Shown here: positions 1 to 7,522 of the stretch, in pieces
How positions within the stretch are numbered: position 1 is the first letter of the stretch
How the letters are laid out: every line of letters starts with the position of its first letter
Origin: JBDHXE01 sp035445085
GTDB lineage: Bacteria; Bacteroidota; Ignavibacteria; Kapaibacteriales; UBA2268
DNA length: 18,542 bases
Reading direction: 5' to 3'
NCBI GenBank assembly: GCA_035445085.1
Contig: DAOMQA010000029.1
Span: forward strand, 1 to 18,542
The notes under the pieces: generated by a model
Told to the model about the DNA's origin: nothing
Database searches by the model: none
Seen by the model: the letters and a program-made list of their open reading frames with translations, nothing else
Made by a program: the position numbers and the translations under genes

Positions 1-83
1 ATCCGACCCAAATAATCTGTGAAAAAGCATAATAATGAGACTACGATAAGACCATAAACATATATATAATAATATATAATAAT

Positions 84-117
84 AAAAAAGCAGTCGTAAT
101 ACGACTGCTTTTCTTTT
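84..117. terminator. Bidirectional intrinsic terminator downstream of rpsD
   Basis: A perfect 12-bp stem (86-97 pairing with 101-112, core GCAGTCGT/ACGACTGC) closes on a 3-nt AAT loop. It is flanked by an A-run on the left (84-89) and a T-rich run on the right (109-117), so it gives a U-tract whichever strand is transcribed. It lies about 30 nt past the rpsD stop codon and should end the minus-strand rpsD transcript. It would also stop plus-strand transcription entering from the left. The sequence before it (1-83) holds no gene I can support, only AT-rich simple sequence at 61-89. Confidence 0.9.
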
Positions 118-143
118 ACATTATCTTAAAATGTGCGTTAAGA

Positions 144-746
144 TTATCTTGAGTAATATTCTACTACAAGCGAAACTTCACATTGAACTGGAATCTCTTC
201 CCTTTGTGGAGTATAGATCAACTTAGCAGTAAAATCAGCTTTTGATAATTCTAAATATGGAGGTGCGCCAGCCGTACGAATTGCTTCCTGGAAGCAATCT
301 AATTTATGGCTTTTTTCTTTAACCGCCACTACATCATTGATTTTAACTTGATATGAAGGCACAGTTACTCTTTTGCCATTTACAAGTATATGTCCATGTG
401 CAATATATTGACGTGAAGCATACATTGAACGAGCATAGCCAGCTCTAAACAACACTGTATCTAGGCGAGTTTCCATTAATTGAACTAAGATATCAGCAGT
501 GTTGCCCGGTGCAGCCGTTGCTTTAACATAATAGTTGCCCATTTGCTTTTCAGAAATATTATATTGCAATCTCAGACGTTGTTTTTCTAATAATTGTTTA
601 CCATAATCTGATTGTTTTGCACGACGCTTGTTAGCACCATGCTGTCCTGGAGGATAAGGTTTTTTACCGCTTATTTTACCAGCTTTAGGAGTAAGAACTA
701 ATCCTAATTTCCTTGAAATCTTTACTTTTGGTCCAGTATAATTCAT
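144..746 (-). CDS. rpsD: 30S ribosomal protein S4
   Basis: This 200-residue protein is the primary 16S rRNA-binding protein of the small subunit and nucleates assembly of the 30S body. The S4 N-terminal domain is clear, with the conserved YPPGQHG motif at residues 31-37. The S4 RNA-binding fold runs from about 92 to 150 (TRLDTVLFRAG, then HGHILVNGKRV). The end, VVEYYSR, matches the usual VELYSK-type tail. Only two cysteines are present, at 151 and 189, so this is the form without the N-terminal zinc site. Length is normal for the family. In most Bacteroidota rpsD sits in the rpsM-rpsK-rpsD-rpoA-rplQ cluster. Here it has its own promoter and terminator, its upstream neighbour is the divergent kdsB, and no other ribosomal gene is visible. 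It is therefore either relocated or a second copy. The start at 746 has no clear Shine-Dalgarno sequence, which is common in this group. Confidence 0.97.
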   Translation of the reverse strand: MNYTGPKVKISRKLGLVLTPKAGKISGKKPYPPGQHGANKRRAKQSDYGKQLLEKQRLRLQYNISEKQMGNYYVKATAAPGNTADILVQLMETRLDTVLFRAGYARSMYASRQYIAHGHILVNGKRVTVPSYQVKINDVVAVKEKSHKLDCFQEAIRTAGAPPYLELSKADFTAKLIYTPQREEIPVQCEVSLVVEYYSR

Positions 747-797
747 TTATATTACCATTTAAAAATTAATATTCTCTTTCATACAATTTTAGAACTA

Positions 798-828
798 CAA
801 ATATATGTATTCTTTGAGATTTAGCAAA
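798..828 (-). promoter_or_regulatory. Bacteroidota-type promoter of rpsD
   Basis: On the minus strand, TTTG (complement of 825-828) is followed after exactly 19 nt by TATATTTG (complement of 798-805). This fits the Bacteroidota primary-sigma consensus of a -33 TTTG and a -7 TAnnTTTG separated by 19-21 nt. The predicted start would leave a leader of roughly 45 nt before the rpsD ATG. The match and spacing are seen directly; promoter activity is inferred. Confidence 0.7.
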
Positions 829-860
829 ATTATTTTATTAAATTTCTATTTCTTTTTGAT

Positions 861-868
861 TATTTTTG
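861..868 (+). promoter_or_regulatory. Possible -7 element for the kdsB-kdnB operon
   Basis: TATTTTTG fits the Bacteroidota -7 box TAnnTTTG, but no good TTTG lies 19-21 nt upstream, so this is only a half-match. Transcription starting a few bases downstream would leave almost no leader before the ATG at 882 and about 20 nt before the ATG at 894, which mildly favours the later start of kdsB. Confidence 0.3.
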
Positions 869-893
869 AGTTTTTAGTTTAATGCGGTTTATT

Positions 894-1625
894 ATGAAGA
901 CTATTGCTTTGATACCTGCAAGATACAACTCTACTCGTTTCCCAGGTAAGTTAATGGCTAATTTAGGTGGCAAGACTGTAATCAGAAGAACTTACGAACA
1001 AGCTTTAAATATGAATCTATTTCACAGTGTTTACGTAATAACGGACAGTGAAATTATATTCGATGAAATTAACTCTTTTGGTGGACATGTAATAAAAAGC
1101 AAAGGTAACTATGAAACTGGAACTGATAGGATAGCAGAAGTTGCCAAAGATATAGATGCTGATATTTTTATCAACATTCAAGGAGATGAACCTTTTATAT
1201 CAAGTGCGCCAATACATGCGGTTATATCTCAATTTGAAAATAGTGATGTTCAAGTATGTTCGTTAGTACAAGTACTAAACGATATAAACTTAATTAATAA
1301 TCCTAATTATGTAAAAGTTGTATTAGATAATCATAACAACGCCTTATATTTTTCTCGTTCGCCAATACCATATTTGCGTGATAATTATATTTTGAAGTCA
1401 TTTTACGAACACATTGGTGTTTATGCTTTCCGCAAAGAAATATTGATGCAGTTTGCTGAATGGGAGCAAAGTGAGCTAGAAATGGCAGAAAAAATCGAAG
1501 CATTGAGATTTTTGGAAAATGGTATTAGAATTAAGATGCTCATTACTGAACATAAGAGCATAGAAATAGATACTAAAGAGGACTTGGATAGAGCTAAAGA
1601 GTATTTAGAAAAATTTATTTTATAA
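894..1625 (+). CDS. kdsB: CMP-Kdo synthetase (3-deoxy-manno-octulosonate cytidylyltransferase)
   Basis: KdsB transfers CMP from CTP to Kdo (or 8-amino-Kdo), making the activated sugar used by Kdo transferases in lipid A/LPS core assembly in the cytoplasm. With the start at 894 the protein has 243 residues, close to the roughly 250 usual for the family. It opens with the nucleotide-binding signature IPARYNSTRFPGK (residues 7-19). GTDRI follows at 76-80. The metal-binding aspartates are D98 in the QGDEPF motif and D226 in IEIDTKEDL. An in-frame ATG at 882 would add four residues (MRFI). I prefer 894 because homologues start a few residues before IPAR; neither start has a good ribosome-binding site. 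The stop is 9 bp before the next gene, so the two form an operon. Whether it acts on Kdo or on the 8-amino form cannot be read from the sequence, but the neighbour suggests the latter. Confidence 0.93.
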   Translation: MKTIALIPARYNSTRFPGKLMANLGGKTVIRRTYEQALNMNLFHSVYVITDSEIIFDEINSFGGHVIKSKGNYETGTDRIAEVAKDIDADIFINIQGDEPFISSAPIHAVISQFENSDVQVCSLVQVLNDINLINNPNYVKVVLDNHNNALYFSRSPIPYLRDNYILKSFYEHIGVYAFRKEILMQFAEWEQSELEMAEKIEALRFLENGIRIKMLITEHKSIEIDTKEDLDRAKEYLEKFIL

Positions 1626-1634
1626 GGAATTAAT

Positions 1635-2708
1635 GTGTATAAGAATTTTAAATTAATTGACAAAGTGGTTTTTGGTCGTGGCTCTTTCAAGCAGTTAGAC
1701 GACATTCTACAACCACAAAGACTAAGCAACAACAGTCAAATAATATTTATGGTAGACCAAGTTTTTGAAGGCAAAGCCTTAATAGATAACTTACCTTTGC
1801 ATAAAAATGATATATTGCTAATAGCTAATACAGATAATGAGCCAACTACTTACTATGTTGATGAACTAACTCATAGGGTAAGAGAGATGTGCAATGATTT
1901 GCCAGTGGGCATTGTCGGTATTGGCGGTGGGACTACAATGGACTTAGCTAAGGCAGTTTCCTTGATGCTAACCAATGAAGGTAGCGCTGCAGATTATCAA
2001 GGCTGGGACTTGATACAAAATCCAGCTATATATCATCTTGCTATTCCTACCCTATCTGGTACAGGTGCTGAGGTTTCCAGGACAACCGTACTTACTGGTC
2101 CAGTTAAGAAATTAGGTATAAATTCAGACTATACTGTATTTAATCAAATTATTTTAGATCCAGACTTAATCGAAGATGCTCCTAATAATCAACGGTTTTA
2201 CACTGCAATGGATTGTTATGTTCATAATGTTGAAGCTCTAACAGGCACCTTTATCAATGCTTTTGCTCGTGCTTTTGGCGAAAAGAGCTATGATTTATGC
2301 AAAGAAGTGTTTTTAACAAACATAGACAGAAAAGAAGCCGATGAAAAGTTAATGATGGCCTCATTATTTGGCGGTTTAAGTATTGCATACTCACAAGTTG
2401 GGGTCTGCCATGCTCTTTCTTACGGTCTTAGTTATGTACTAAAAACAAGGCATGGAGTAAGTAATTGTATTGTCTTTTTGCAATTAGAGGAGTTCTACAA
2501 GGAGTATGTTGTTGAATTTCGAGAAATAATTAAAAGAAATGGTTTTGATGTACCGCAAAATGTAACAGCCAACTGCACAGAAGCAGATTTTGACAAGATG
2601 ATAGATATTTCTATGATGTTAGTTCCATTATGGGAAAATGCACTTGGGAAAGATTGGCAACAAACTATTACACGTGATAAGTTATTGGGTTTATTTAAGC
2701 AAATGTAA
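1635..2708 (+). CDS. kdnB: Iron-containing alcohol dehydrogenase, KdnB-like (Kdo 8-oxidase)
   Basis: This 357-residue protein belongs to the Fe-dependent alcohol dehydrogenase family. The dinucleotide-binding motif GIGGGTTMDLAKA lies near residues 95-107. The expected metal ligands are D193, H197, H259 and H273. Beside kdsB the best assignment is KdnB, which in Shewanella oxidises C8 of Kdo so that the aminotransferase KdnA can make 8-amino-3,8-dideoxy-octulosonate. The start is a GTG at 1635, preceded by AAGGA at 1624-1628 with 6-nt spacing, overlapping the kdsB stop. An overlapping ATG at 1633 is out of frame. No kdnA-like aminotransferase is present in the window, so either it is encoded elsewhere or the substrate differs. 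The family assignment is firm; the exact substrate is inferred from context and overall resemblance. Confidence 0.8.
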   Translation: MYKNFKLIDKVVFGRGSFKQLDDILQPQRLSNNSQIIFMVDQVFEGKALIDNLPLHKNDILLIANTDNEPTTYYVDELTHRVREMCNDLPVGIVGIGGGTTMDLAKAVSLMLTNEGSAADYQGWDLIQNPAIYHLAIPTLSGTGAEVSRTTVLTGPVKKLGINSDYTVFNQIILDPDLIEDAPNNQRFYTAMDCYVHNVEALTGTFINAFARAFGEKSYDLCKEVFLTNIDRKEADEKLMMASLFGGLSIAYSQVGVCHALSYGLSYVLKTRHGVSNCIVFLQLEEFYKEYVVEFREIIKRNGFDVPQNVTANCTEADFDKMIDISMMLVPLWENALGKDWQQTITRDKLLGLFKQM

Positions 2709-2716
2709 TATATAAT

Positions 2717-2778
2717 ATCATCAGTATAAAGATTTTTTTAACAATGATGTGTGGTCATAAAAACTTTATACTGATGAT
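2717..2778. terminator. Long hairpin between convergent kdnB and beta-helix genes
   Basis: A perfect 15-bp stem (2717-2731, ATCATCAGTATAAAG, pairs with 2764-2778) continues after one mismatch with four further A-T pairs (2733-2736 with 2759-2762). It sits 9 bp after the kdnB stop and 8 bp before the end of the minus-strand gene. It has no classic U-tract right after the stem on either side. Its position between two converging genes suggests a shared terminator or 3'-end stabiliser. Confidence 0.6.
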
Positions 2779-2785
2779 TCTATCC

Positions 2786-4273
2786 TTATAGTTTAAGAAA
2801 TCTTATACTTGCATCGCCTACAACAACAGAATACACACTAGTTTTTAGATTTGATATATCAATCATTAATTTTTCAATATTCTGAGTAAATGGTATTATC
2901 TTAACAACCTTGCCAGTTATATCATAAATATATATTTCGCTTATATGTAGACCTATTTTTTCGGGATTAACATTTATATTAATCAATGAAGTTGCAGGAT
3001 TGGGGTACACTTCAAGGCTAACATTACTCTTAGAGTACTGCTCCTTATTATCAGTGGCAACTACTTCGATAGCACCTAAGGACCTTTTAGTTGAGAATTT
3101 ATTTCCAAAGAAGTCAAGCGGAGGATTTATATATCCAGCTACTTTAGCTATGGCAGGGCTCGTTGAAGCTAAACTAAAATTGTTGTGAACGATATCTTCA
3201 AACATAGGGTCTATATTAATAATTTGAGTTTTATCGATAGTAGGCAAAAATGGTCCTTGCCAATTTGGGTTTTCATAATTATACCAAAAGTTATTTGCAA
3301 ATACGAATTCGTCAGGTGCTGTGTTAGGTCCTATATTAGTCTCAGTCTTTAGCTGAGGCAAATAAACAATATTATTTTCAAATTTACCTTGCCCGCACTT
3401 ATAAAATCTACTTTCATCAACTGTTTCTTGTAATATGCGTATTACCCAATTTTCTGGTTTTATTATAGTATTATTAGTAACATCTACTCTAATACTGCCA
3501 ACAAAATTAATAGGAGAAATAGAGCCAATAAATATATTCGACCAAACCGCAAGATCTGCAGCTTCAAATTTAGCATCTAATGGTCTAAAGTATGCCAAAC
3601 TGGTACTGCCCCCAAGGTTTAACGAACGCTGTCCACAATTTTCAAAGAAATTTCTATATATTAAAATATATTGCGTGCCTCCTTTTGCTTGTATAGCATT
3701 ACTACCCATATTTCTAAATACATTGGATTCAATTCTACCTTTATGGCAACCTACCATATCAATGCCGCTACCTCCAGCCGAGCCATTCTCAAATATACAG
3801 TTTTCTACTACAAAAGTATCTAAACCAGAAAGTTTTAATAGGTCATTATTGTCAGAGGCGTCCATATCTCTAAATGTACAATTTGTTATTATAAATCTAC
3901 TCGCGGGAGTATCGAATGTCCCACCGTCGTCAATATTAACAGCATTGTATTTTTGTTGTTCAAAAATAATATTTTTAATGAAGACATTACTAATCTCAGA
4001 AAACTGTATAGCTGTGTTACCACCTCTAATAATTACTTCTTTGTCGTTTTCACCAATAATATAAATATAATCGTTATTGATTTTAGAGTAGTTATTAACA
4101 AACATCCCGCCACTATAAACGCCGGACCTTACAAAAATAGTATCACCACTCTCTGCGCTTACAAAAGCCTCTTGAATATTTTGATATAGTTCGCTATTAC
4201 CTACTATCAAAGTTTTTGAGTATAGCGTAAAATTAATACAAAAAAGAAATATCGTAAAAATAAAAACTTTCAT
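2786..4273 (-). CDS. Secreted right-handed beta-helix protein with T9SS sorting domain
   Basis: This is a 495-residue exported protein. Residues 1-19 form a signal peptide (hydrophobic FIFTIFLFCINFTLY, likely cut after LYS). Residues about 25-380 contain repeated beta-helix rungs with NxxI/FxNC patterns (for example FIITNCTF, FVVENCIF, RIESNVFRNMG, LIYRNFFENCG), typical of polysaccharide-lyase-like parallel beta-helices. The stretch near 360-405 (TSPAIAKVAG, LGAIEV) is the usual end of such domains. The last 75 residues, from VYPNPATS onward, form a type-A T9SS sorting domain, so the protein is expected to be exported and released or anchored at the surface. The start has a strong AGGAGG-type ribosome-binding site at 4281-4287. 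No catalytic residues can be assigned, so lyase activity is not claimed; it could equally be a binding or adhesion protein. The genes upstream on this strand are envelope genes. Confidence 0.85.
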   Translation of the reverse strand: MKVFIFTIFLFCINFTLYSKTLIVGNSELYQNIQEAFVSAESGDTIFVRSGVYSGGMFVNNYSKINNDYIYIIGENDKEVIIRGGNTAIQFSEISNVFIKNIIFEQQKYNAVNIDDGGTFDTPASRFIITNCTFRDMDASDNNDLLKLSGLDTFVVENCIFENGSAGGSGIDMVGCHKGRIESNVFRNMGSNAIQAKGGTQYILIYRNFFENCGQRSLNLGGSTSLAYFRPLDAKFEAADLAVWSNIFIGSISPINFVGSIRVDVTNNTIIKPENWVIRILQETVDESRFYKCGQGKFENNIVYLPQLKTETNIGPNTAPDEFVFANNFWYNYENPNWQGPFLPTIDKTQIINIDPMFEDIVHNNFSLASTSPAIAKVAGYINPPLDFFGNKFSTKRSLGAIEVVATDNKEQYSKSNVSLEVYPNPATSLININVNPEKIGLHISEIYIYDITGKVVKIIPFTQNIEKLMIDISNLKTSVYSVVVGDASIRFLKL

Positions 4274-4305
4274 TTGTTTACCTCCTCAGCACATCTATAA
4301 AACAA

Positions 4306-4352
4306 CTATTGCCAGTCATTACCTGCTAAAAGTAGGCAATGCTTGGCAATAG
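4306..4352 (-). terminator. Long hairpin between lipoprotein gene and beta-helix gene
   Basis: A 22-position stem has two mismatches and two G-T pairs: 4306-4327 pairs with 4331-4352 around an AAA loop. The outer 9 bp (CTATTGCCA/TGGCAATAG) are perfect. On the minus strand the stem is followed by TTGTTTTAT, an interrupted U-tract, so it can end transcription of the ompA-lipoprotein operon. It lies 14 nt after the lipoprotein stop and 32 nt before the beta-helix start codon, so it could also act as an attenuator or processing site for the downstream gene. Confidence 0.65.
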
Positions 4353-4365
4353 TAATCATTAATTA

Positions 4366-5010
4366 TTATAATTTTACTTTCAGCCTCACCACTAAATCAT
4401 ATTTGGCTCTTACAAAAGGAAATACGACTTCATTTGGGTATTTACCTGTTACAAAACTATATTGAGAATATATATAAAAATAAGGTGTATGTCGCAAGCC
4501 TTCCGATATAGCAAAGGCATTCTCTTCTGGCACTTGAATTATATTATAGGCAGTTTTATAATAATCCTTAACCTTAACATTTTTATATTTGCCTAAGATA
4601 TAGAGTTTAGAGTTTGGATCTGGCTCAAAATCCTCTGGATTAGTAGAATATTCACTTTTGCCCGGTAATGGGCGTGCGAATTTCAGCATGAATGACACAG
4701 AATCGAAAGATAGGTCATCTTCATTTGGGTCAAATGGTAAACCATTTTCCAACACTAATGAATCTATTCTATAATTAATTTGATAAACTTCGGCTGCATC
4801 GATTTTACCTTTATTATCATTATACTCCTTATATTCGTATAAATTTGTAAAGTCGATAGATGTATCAGGGACAGACTTACTATTATAATCCGTTTTAAAA
4901 AATATTGGCAACTGCACCGTAAAATGCTCAAATTTATTGATAGTATCTTGAATGCAAGAGCTAAGCATAATTAAAGACACCATTAACATTATTACTTTAA
5001 TTTTCATCAT
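4366..5010 (-). CDS. Putative outer-membrane lipoprotein of unknown function
   Basis: The N-terminus is a lipoprotein signal: a charged MKIK, a hydrophobic run, and a lipobox ending LSSC, with the cysteine at residue 19 counted from the first ATG. Two ATGs are adjacent (5010 and 5007). The AGGAGAG ribosome-binding site at 5014-5020 is better spaced for the second, which would give 213 residues. The mature protein is acidic, without recognisable domains or further membrane segments. It has many Phe/Tyr-rich beta-like segments and an FARPLPGKSEYS stretch. It starts 11 bp after the stop of the barrel/OmpA gene, and its ribosome-binding site lies in that short gap. The two are almost certainly cotranscribed, and the protein may work with the barrel. 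I do not recognise the family. Confidence 0.75.
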   Translation of the reverse strand: MMKIKVIMLMVSLIMLSSCIQDTINKFEHFTVQLPIFFKTDYNSKSVPDTSIDFTNLYEYKEYNDNKGKIDAAEVYQINYRIDSLVLENGLPFDPNEDDLSFDSVSFMLKFARPLPGKSEYSTNPEDFEPDPNSKLYILGKYKNVKVKDYYKTAYNIIQVPEENAFAISEGLRHTPYFYIYSQYSFVTGKYPNEVVFPFVRAKYDLVVRLKVKL

Positions 5011-5021
5011 TATCTCTCCTA

Positions 5022-7376
5022 TTAATTTACTGGAATTCTAACTTCAACAACAACCGTACGGCAATAGTATCGACCTTCTGGTGAAGAGTTATCAAATAAC
5101 AATTCATACTCTCCTTTACCTGTATATGTAGTATTCTTAAAATTCAAAGCATCGGCAGTAGATTTCGCTCTTGCTGTTGAAAGTTTCAAATTATAATCTT
5201 CTTTTCCTATCATATCAGTGTATCCTGTTACTTTTACGATTGCGTTTTCTGGAATTTCCGATTTAATAATATCTGTAATTCTTTTATTTGTTGGGTCTAA
5301 AGTTGATTTATTAAAATCGAATAATATCAGGTTATATACATTAATAATCGTATCTTTTGTAGCATTTTTTCTTTTTTCTTCAATTGAAAGCAATTCTAAT
5401 TTTAGAGTTTTAGGGTCTGTTGCATAGGTTGAGCCATCTTTATCCTTTACTTCTATATAATACGTTAAGTCATTTTTTAATTTAGGAGTACGAGGGTCAT
5501 TAGCAAAATCCCATACAAATTCTCCACTTGGGGATCCAGTACCAGCAAAATCCTTCATTGTAGCAAAGTTATTATTAATTTTCATCTGATAATTTGCAAT
5601 ACCTCTATCTGCTGTTGCAGTAGGCTTCAAAATAATTTTCTCAGGTGTGATTTTTCTAAGGGTGTCATCAAGCTGGATAGGTTTCATCGTTTCCCAATTA
5701 TCTACAAATATCTCTACCCTTCTATTCTCTTCAGCTCCAAGCGGATCTTTATCGTTCGATGCCTTCTTAGGTAAGTTCCCACTTTCAATTTTTATGCGAG
5801 AAGATTCAATCTTCCAAACATTTACAAAATAATCTCTAATCTTTTCTGCTCTTTGTTTAGAGATAGCCTTATTTTTCTTTTCTTTGCCTTGATTAGACTT
5901 ATAACCAGATAAGATAATTTTTTCGTTAGGGTTATCAGCCATTCTTTTGCCATAAATATTTAGCATTTGATAATATGTTTCAATAGTGCTTTTACCTACT
6001 AACGAAGAATATTTAAAGTTTTGAGCATCATTTGAAGTATTATATACTATATACCTTTGTGGTATTTCGCTAGAATTGTCATCAAAGAAAATATAAGGCA
6101 TTAGGGGTCTCATTTGTCTTGAAGCAAATTCTTCTATCTTAATTTTTTCTAATGGATATTCTATTTCTTGGTATTTTCCATAAGCTTTTACATCTGCATT
6201 TAAATTAAACACTCTTTCTTTATGTGCTGTTAAGGAAGCAGTTTGAATAGGAATTTCTGGAGTAAATAATTCACGAGCAAAATTTAGCTTATTAGTTTTA
6301 AGGTCTGGTGGATAAATTGGCTGCAATTTAAATTGGAATTCATCTGGCTTGAAAAACCAAATAGTGCCACCGAAATTTATTTGTGGTTGAGAAGCGTAAG
6401 CTGCATCAAAGTGAAACTCAATTGGACCTATTTCAAAAGAAAAGCCGCCCGTCAATCTATAATTTGTAAATGAATTTATATCAAAGGTTAGATTATTGCC
6501 ATCGCGAATTTCTTGAAATGGGCTATCAACGATTTTGCCATTGCTACCAACAGTATCGCGAACAGCTTTAAAGTTCCCTGTTAATGATTCAAACATCGCA
6601 CCCGCAAAAAATGTAATTCCAAGATTAGTTTTATAACTATAATTCAGACCAAGCCCAAGCGAATTAATATCAATACCTGCATTCCTTGTAACCATTGCAT
6701 ACGCTGCAGTCAAAGATACTGATTGAGGAGAATTTTCTTTAAACAATTCAAATACCCTATCTAAATTTTGATTTACACCTATATTCAAATAATATAAGGA
6801 ACTTTCATCGATAGGTGCTGTTAAAAACCTTAGTCTCACTTGTGTGCGTGTAGGCATCCCGACAACTAATTGTAATACTGGCAAGCCCGACATAAAAGCA
6901 ATATCATTACCTTCCATATACGTTACTGTTTTATACATTGAATCAGGATAAGCACCGTTTTGAGGCGAAGCAAAGACAGGCGTAGATATATTACCATAAA
7001 TAGTAGGCTGTATTATGCTTTGTCCAACATTTTTATTACGCACTAATACTCCATCTTTATAATAAGCAATATCTGTTACAGCCTCGTTTCCAAATAGGTT
7101 AGGCAATTCCGCATCAAAGGTAAGTTGATCTTTTGGAATAAACATACCCATCGCAGAAATATCTAATCCAAAAGACCAATCATTCACCACATATGCTGTG
7201 TTCATTAAACTTGTATTGAAACTTTGCCCTAATGTGGTAAACAAAGGCTTTGTGTAGCCATAAGCATTTTTATTTGTAAACAGCTTGAATTCTCGCGAGA
7301 TTGTAATATCTTTTTGTGAGAATACTTGCCCTGTTACAAAAATGATGGCAAAAATAAGTAGAGTAATTTTCTTCAT
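5022..7376 (-). CDS. Outer-membrane beta-barrel protein with two tandem OmpA-like domains
   Basis: This is a 784-residue envelope protein. Residues 1-20 are a signal peptide (cut after VFS). About 25-400 is rich in alternating aromatic/Gly strands and resembles the DUF6588-type barrels of Bacteroidota (KPLFTTLGQSFNTS, NTAYVVNDWSFGLDISA, LPNLFG). Residues about 425-560 form one OmpA-C-like domain (IFFDDNSSEIP, then NKAISKQRAEKIRDYF, then ENRRVEIFV). Residues about 560-680 form a linker with beta-sandwich character. About 680-784 is a second OmpA-C-like domain (LILFDFNKSTLDP, then TGYTDMIG, YNLKLSTARAKS). The second domain keeps the Asp and Arg that bind diaminopimelate in peptidoglycan; the first has GYKS where GYTD is expected. 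The likely role is linking the outer membrane to peptidoglycan. The start has AGGAG at 7381-7385. It heads an operon with the lipoprotein downstream. Barrel assignment is by resemblance; the OmpA domains are firm. Confidence 0.85.
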   Translation of the reverse strand: MKKITLLIFAIIFVTGQVFSQKDITISREFKLFTNKNAYGYTKPLFTTLGQSFNTSLMNTAYVVNDWSFGLDISAMGMFIPKDQLTFDAELPNLFGNEAVTDIAYYKDGVLVRNKNVGQSIIQPTIYGNISTPVFASPQNGAYPDSMYKTVTYMEGNDIAFMSGLPVLQLVVGMPTRTQVRLRFLTAPIDESSLYYLNIGVNQNLDRVFELFKENSPQSVSLTAAYAMVTRNAGIDINSLGLGLNYSYKTNLGITFFAGAMFESLTGNFKAVRDTVGSNGKIVDSPFQEIRDGNNLTFDINSFTNYRLTGGFSFEIGPIEFHFDAAYASQPQINFGGTIWFFKPDEFQFKLQPIYPPDLKTNKLNFARELFTPEIPIQTASLTAHKERVFNLNADVKAYGKYQEIEYPLEKIKIEEFASRQMRPLMPYIFFDDNSSEIPQRYIVYNTSNDAQNFKYSSLVGKSTIETYYQMLNIYGKRMADNPNEKIILSGYKSNQGKEKKNKAISKQRAEKIRDYFVNVWKIESSRIKIESGNLPKKASNDKDPLGAEENRRVEIFVDNWETMKPIQLDDTLRKITPEKIILKPTATADRGIANYQMKINNNFATMKDFAGTGSPSGEFVWDFANDPRTPKLKNDLTYYIEVKDKDGSTYATDPKTLKLELLSIEEKRKNATKDTIINVYNLILFDFNKSTLDPTNKRITDIIKSEIPENAIVKVTGYTDMIGKEDYNLKLSTARAKSTADALNFKNTTYTGKGEYELLFDNSSPEGRYYCRTVVVEVRIPVN

Positions 7377-7492
7377 AATTCTCCTAAAATTTATCTAATA
7401 AATTTCGATTTTATTCTTTCAACCATTATATTTTTATTTAAAATTCCGCAATAATATAAGAATCAAATTACTTAAAGCTAATATTATTATTT

Positions 7493-7522
7493 CAAATATA
7501 CAATTTATTTTAAATATTCAAT
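7493..7522 (-). promoter_or_regulatory. Candidate promoter of the ompA-lipoprotein operon
   Basis: The minus strand reads TATATTTG (complement of 7493-7500), a perfect TAnnTTTG -7 box. ATTG lies 18 nt further upstream (complement of 7519-7522), one base off the TTTG element and with slightly short spacing. It would give a leader of about 110 nt. The upstream part overlaps the end of the 162-residue gene. The match is seen; use as a promoter is inferred. Confidence 0.4.

Noticed and set aside
123..144. 7-bp dyad ATCTTAA/TTAAGAT overlapping the rpsD stop codon
   Set aside because: It is AT-rich, short and adjacent to a far stronger terminator; it is probably incidental.
3435..4064. A 209-codon open frame on the plus strand opposite the beta-helix gene
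   Set aside because: It lies wholly antisense to a protein with a signal peptide, repeats and a T9SS domain. Its translation shows no domain logic and has no ribosome-binding site.
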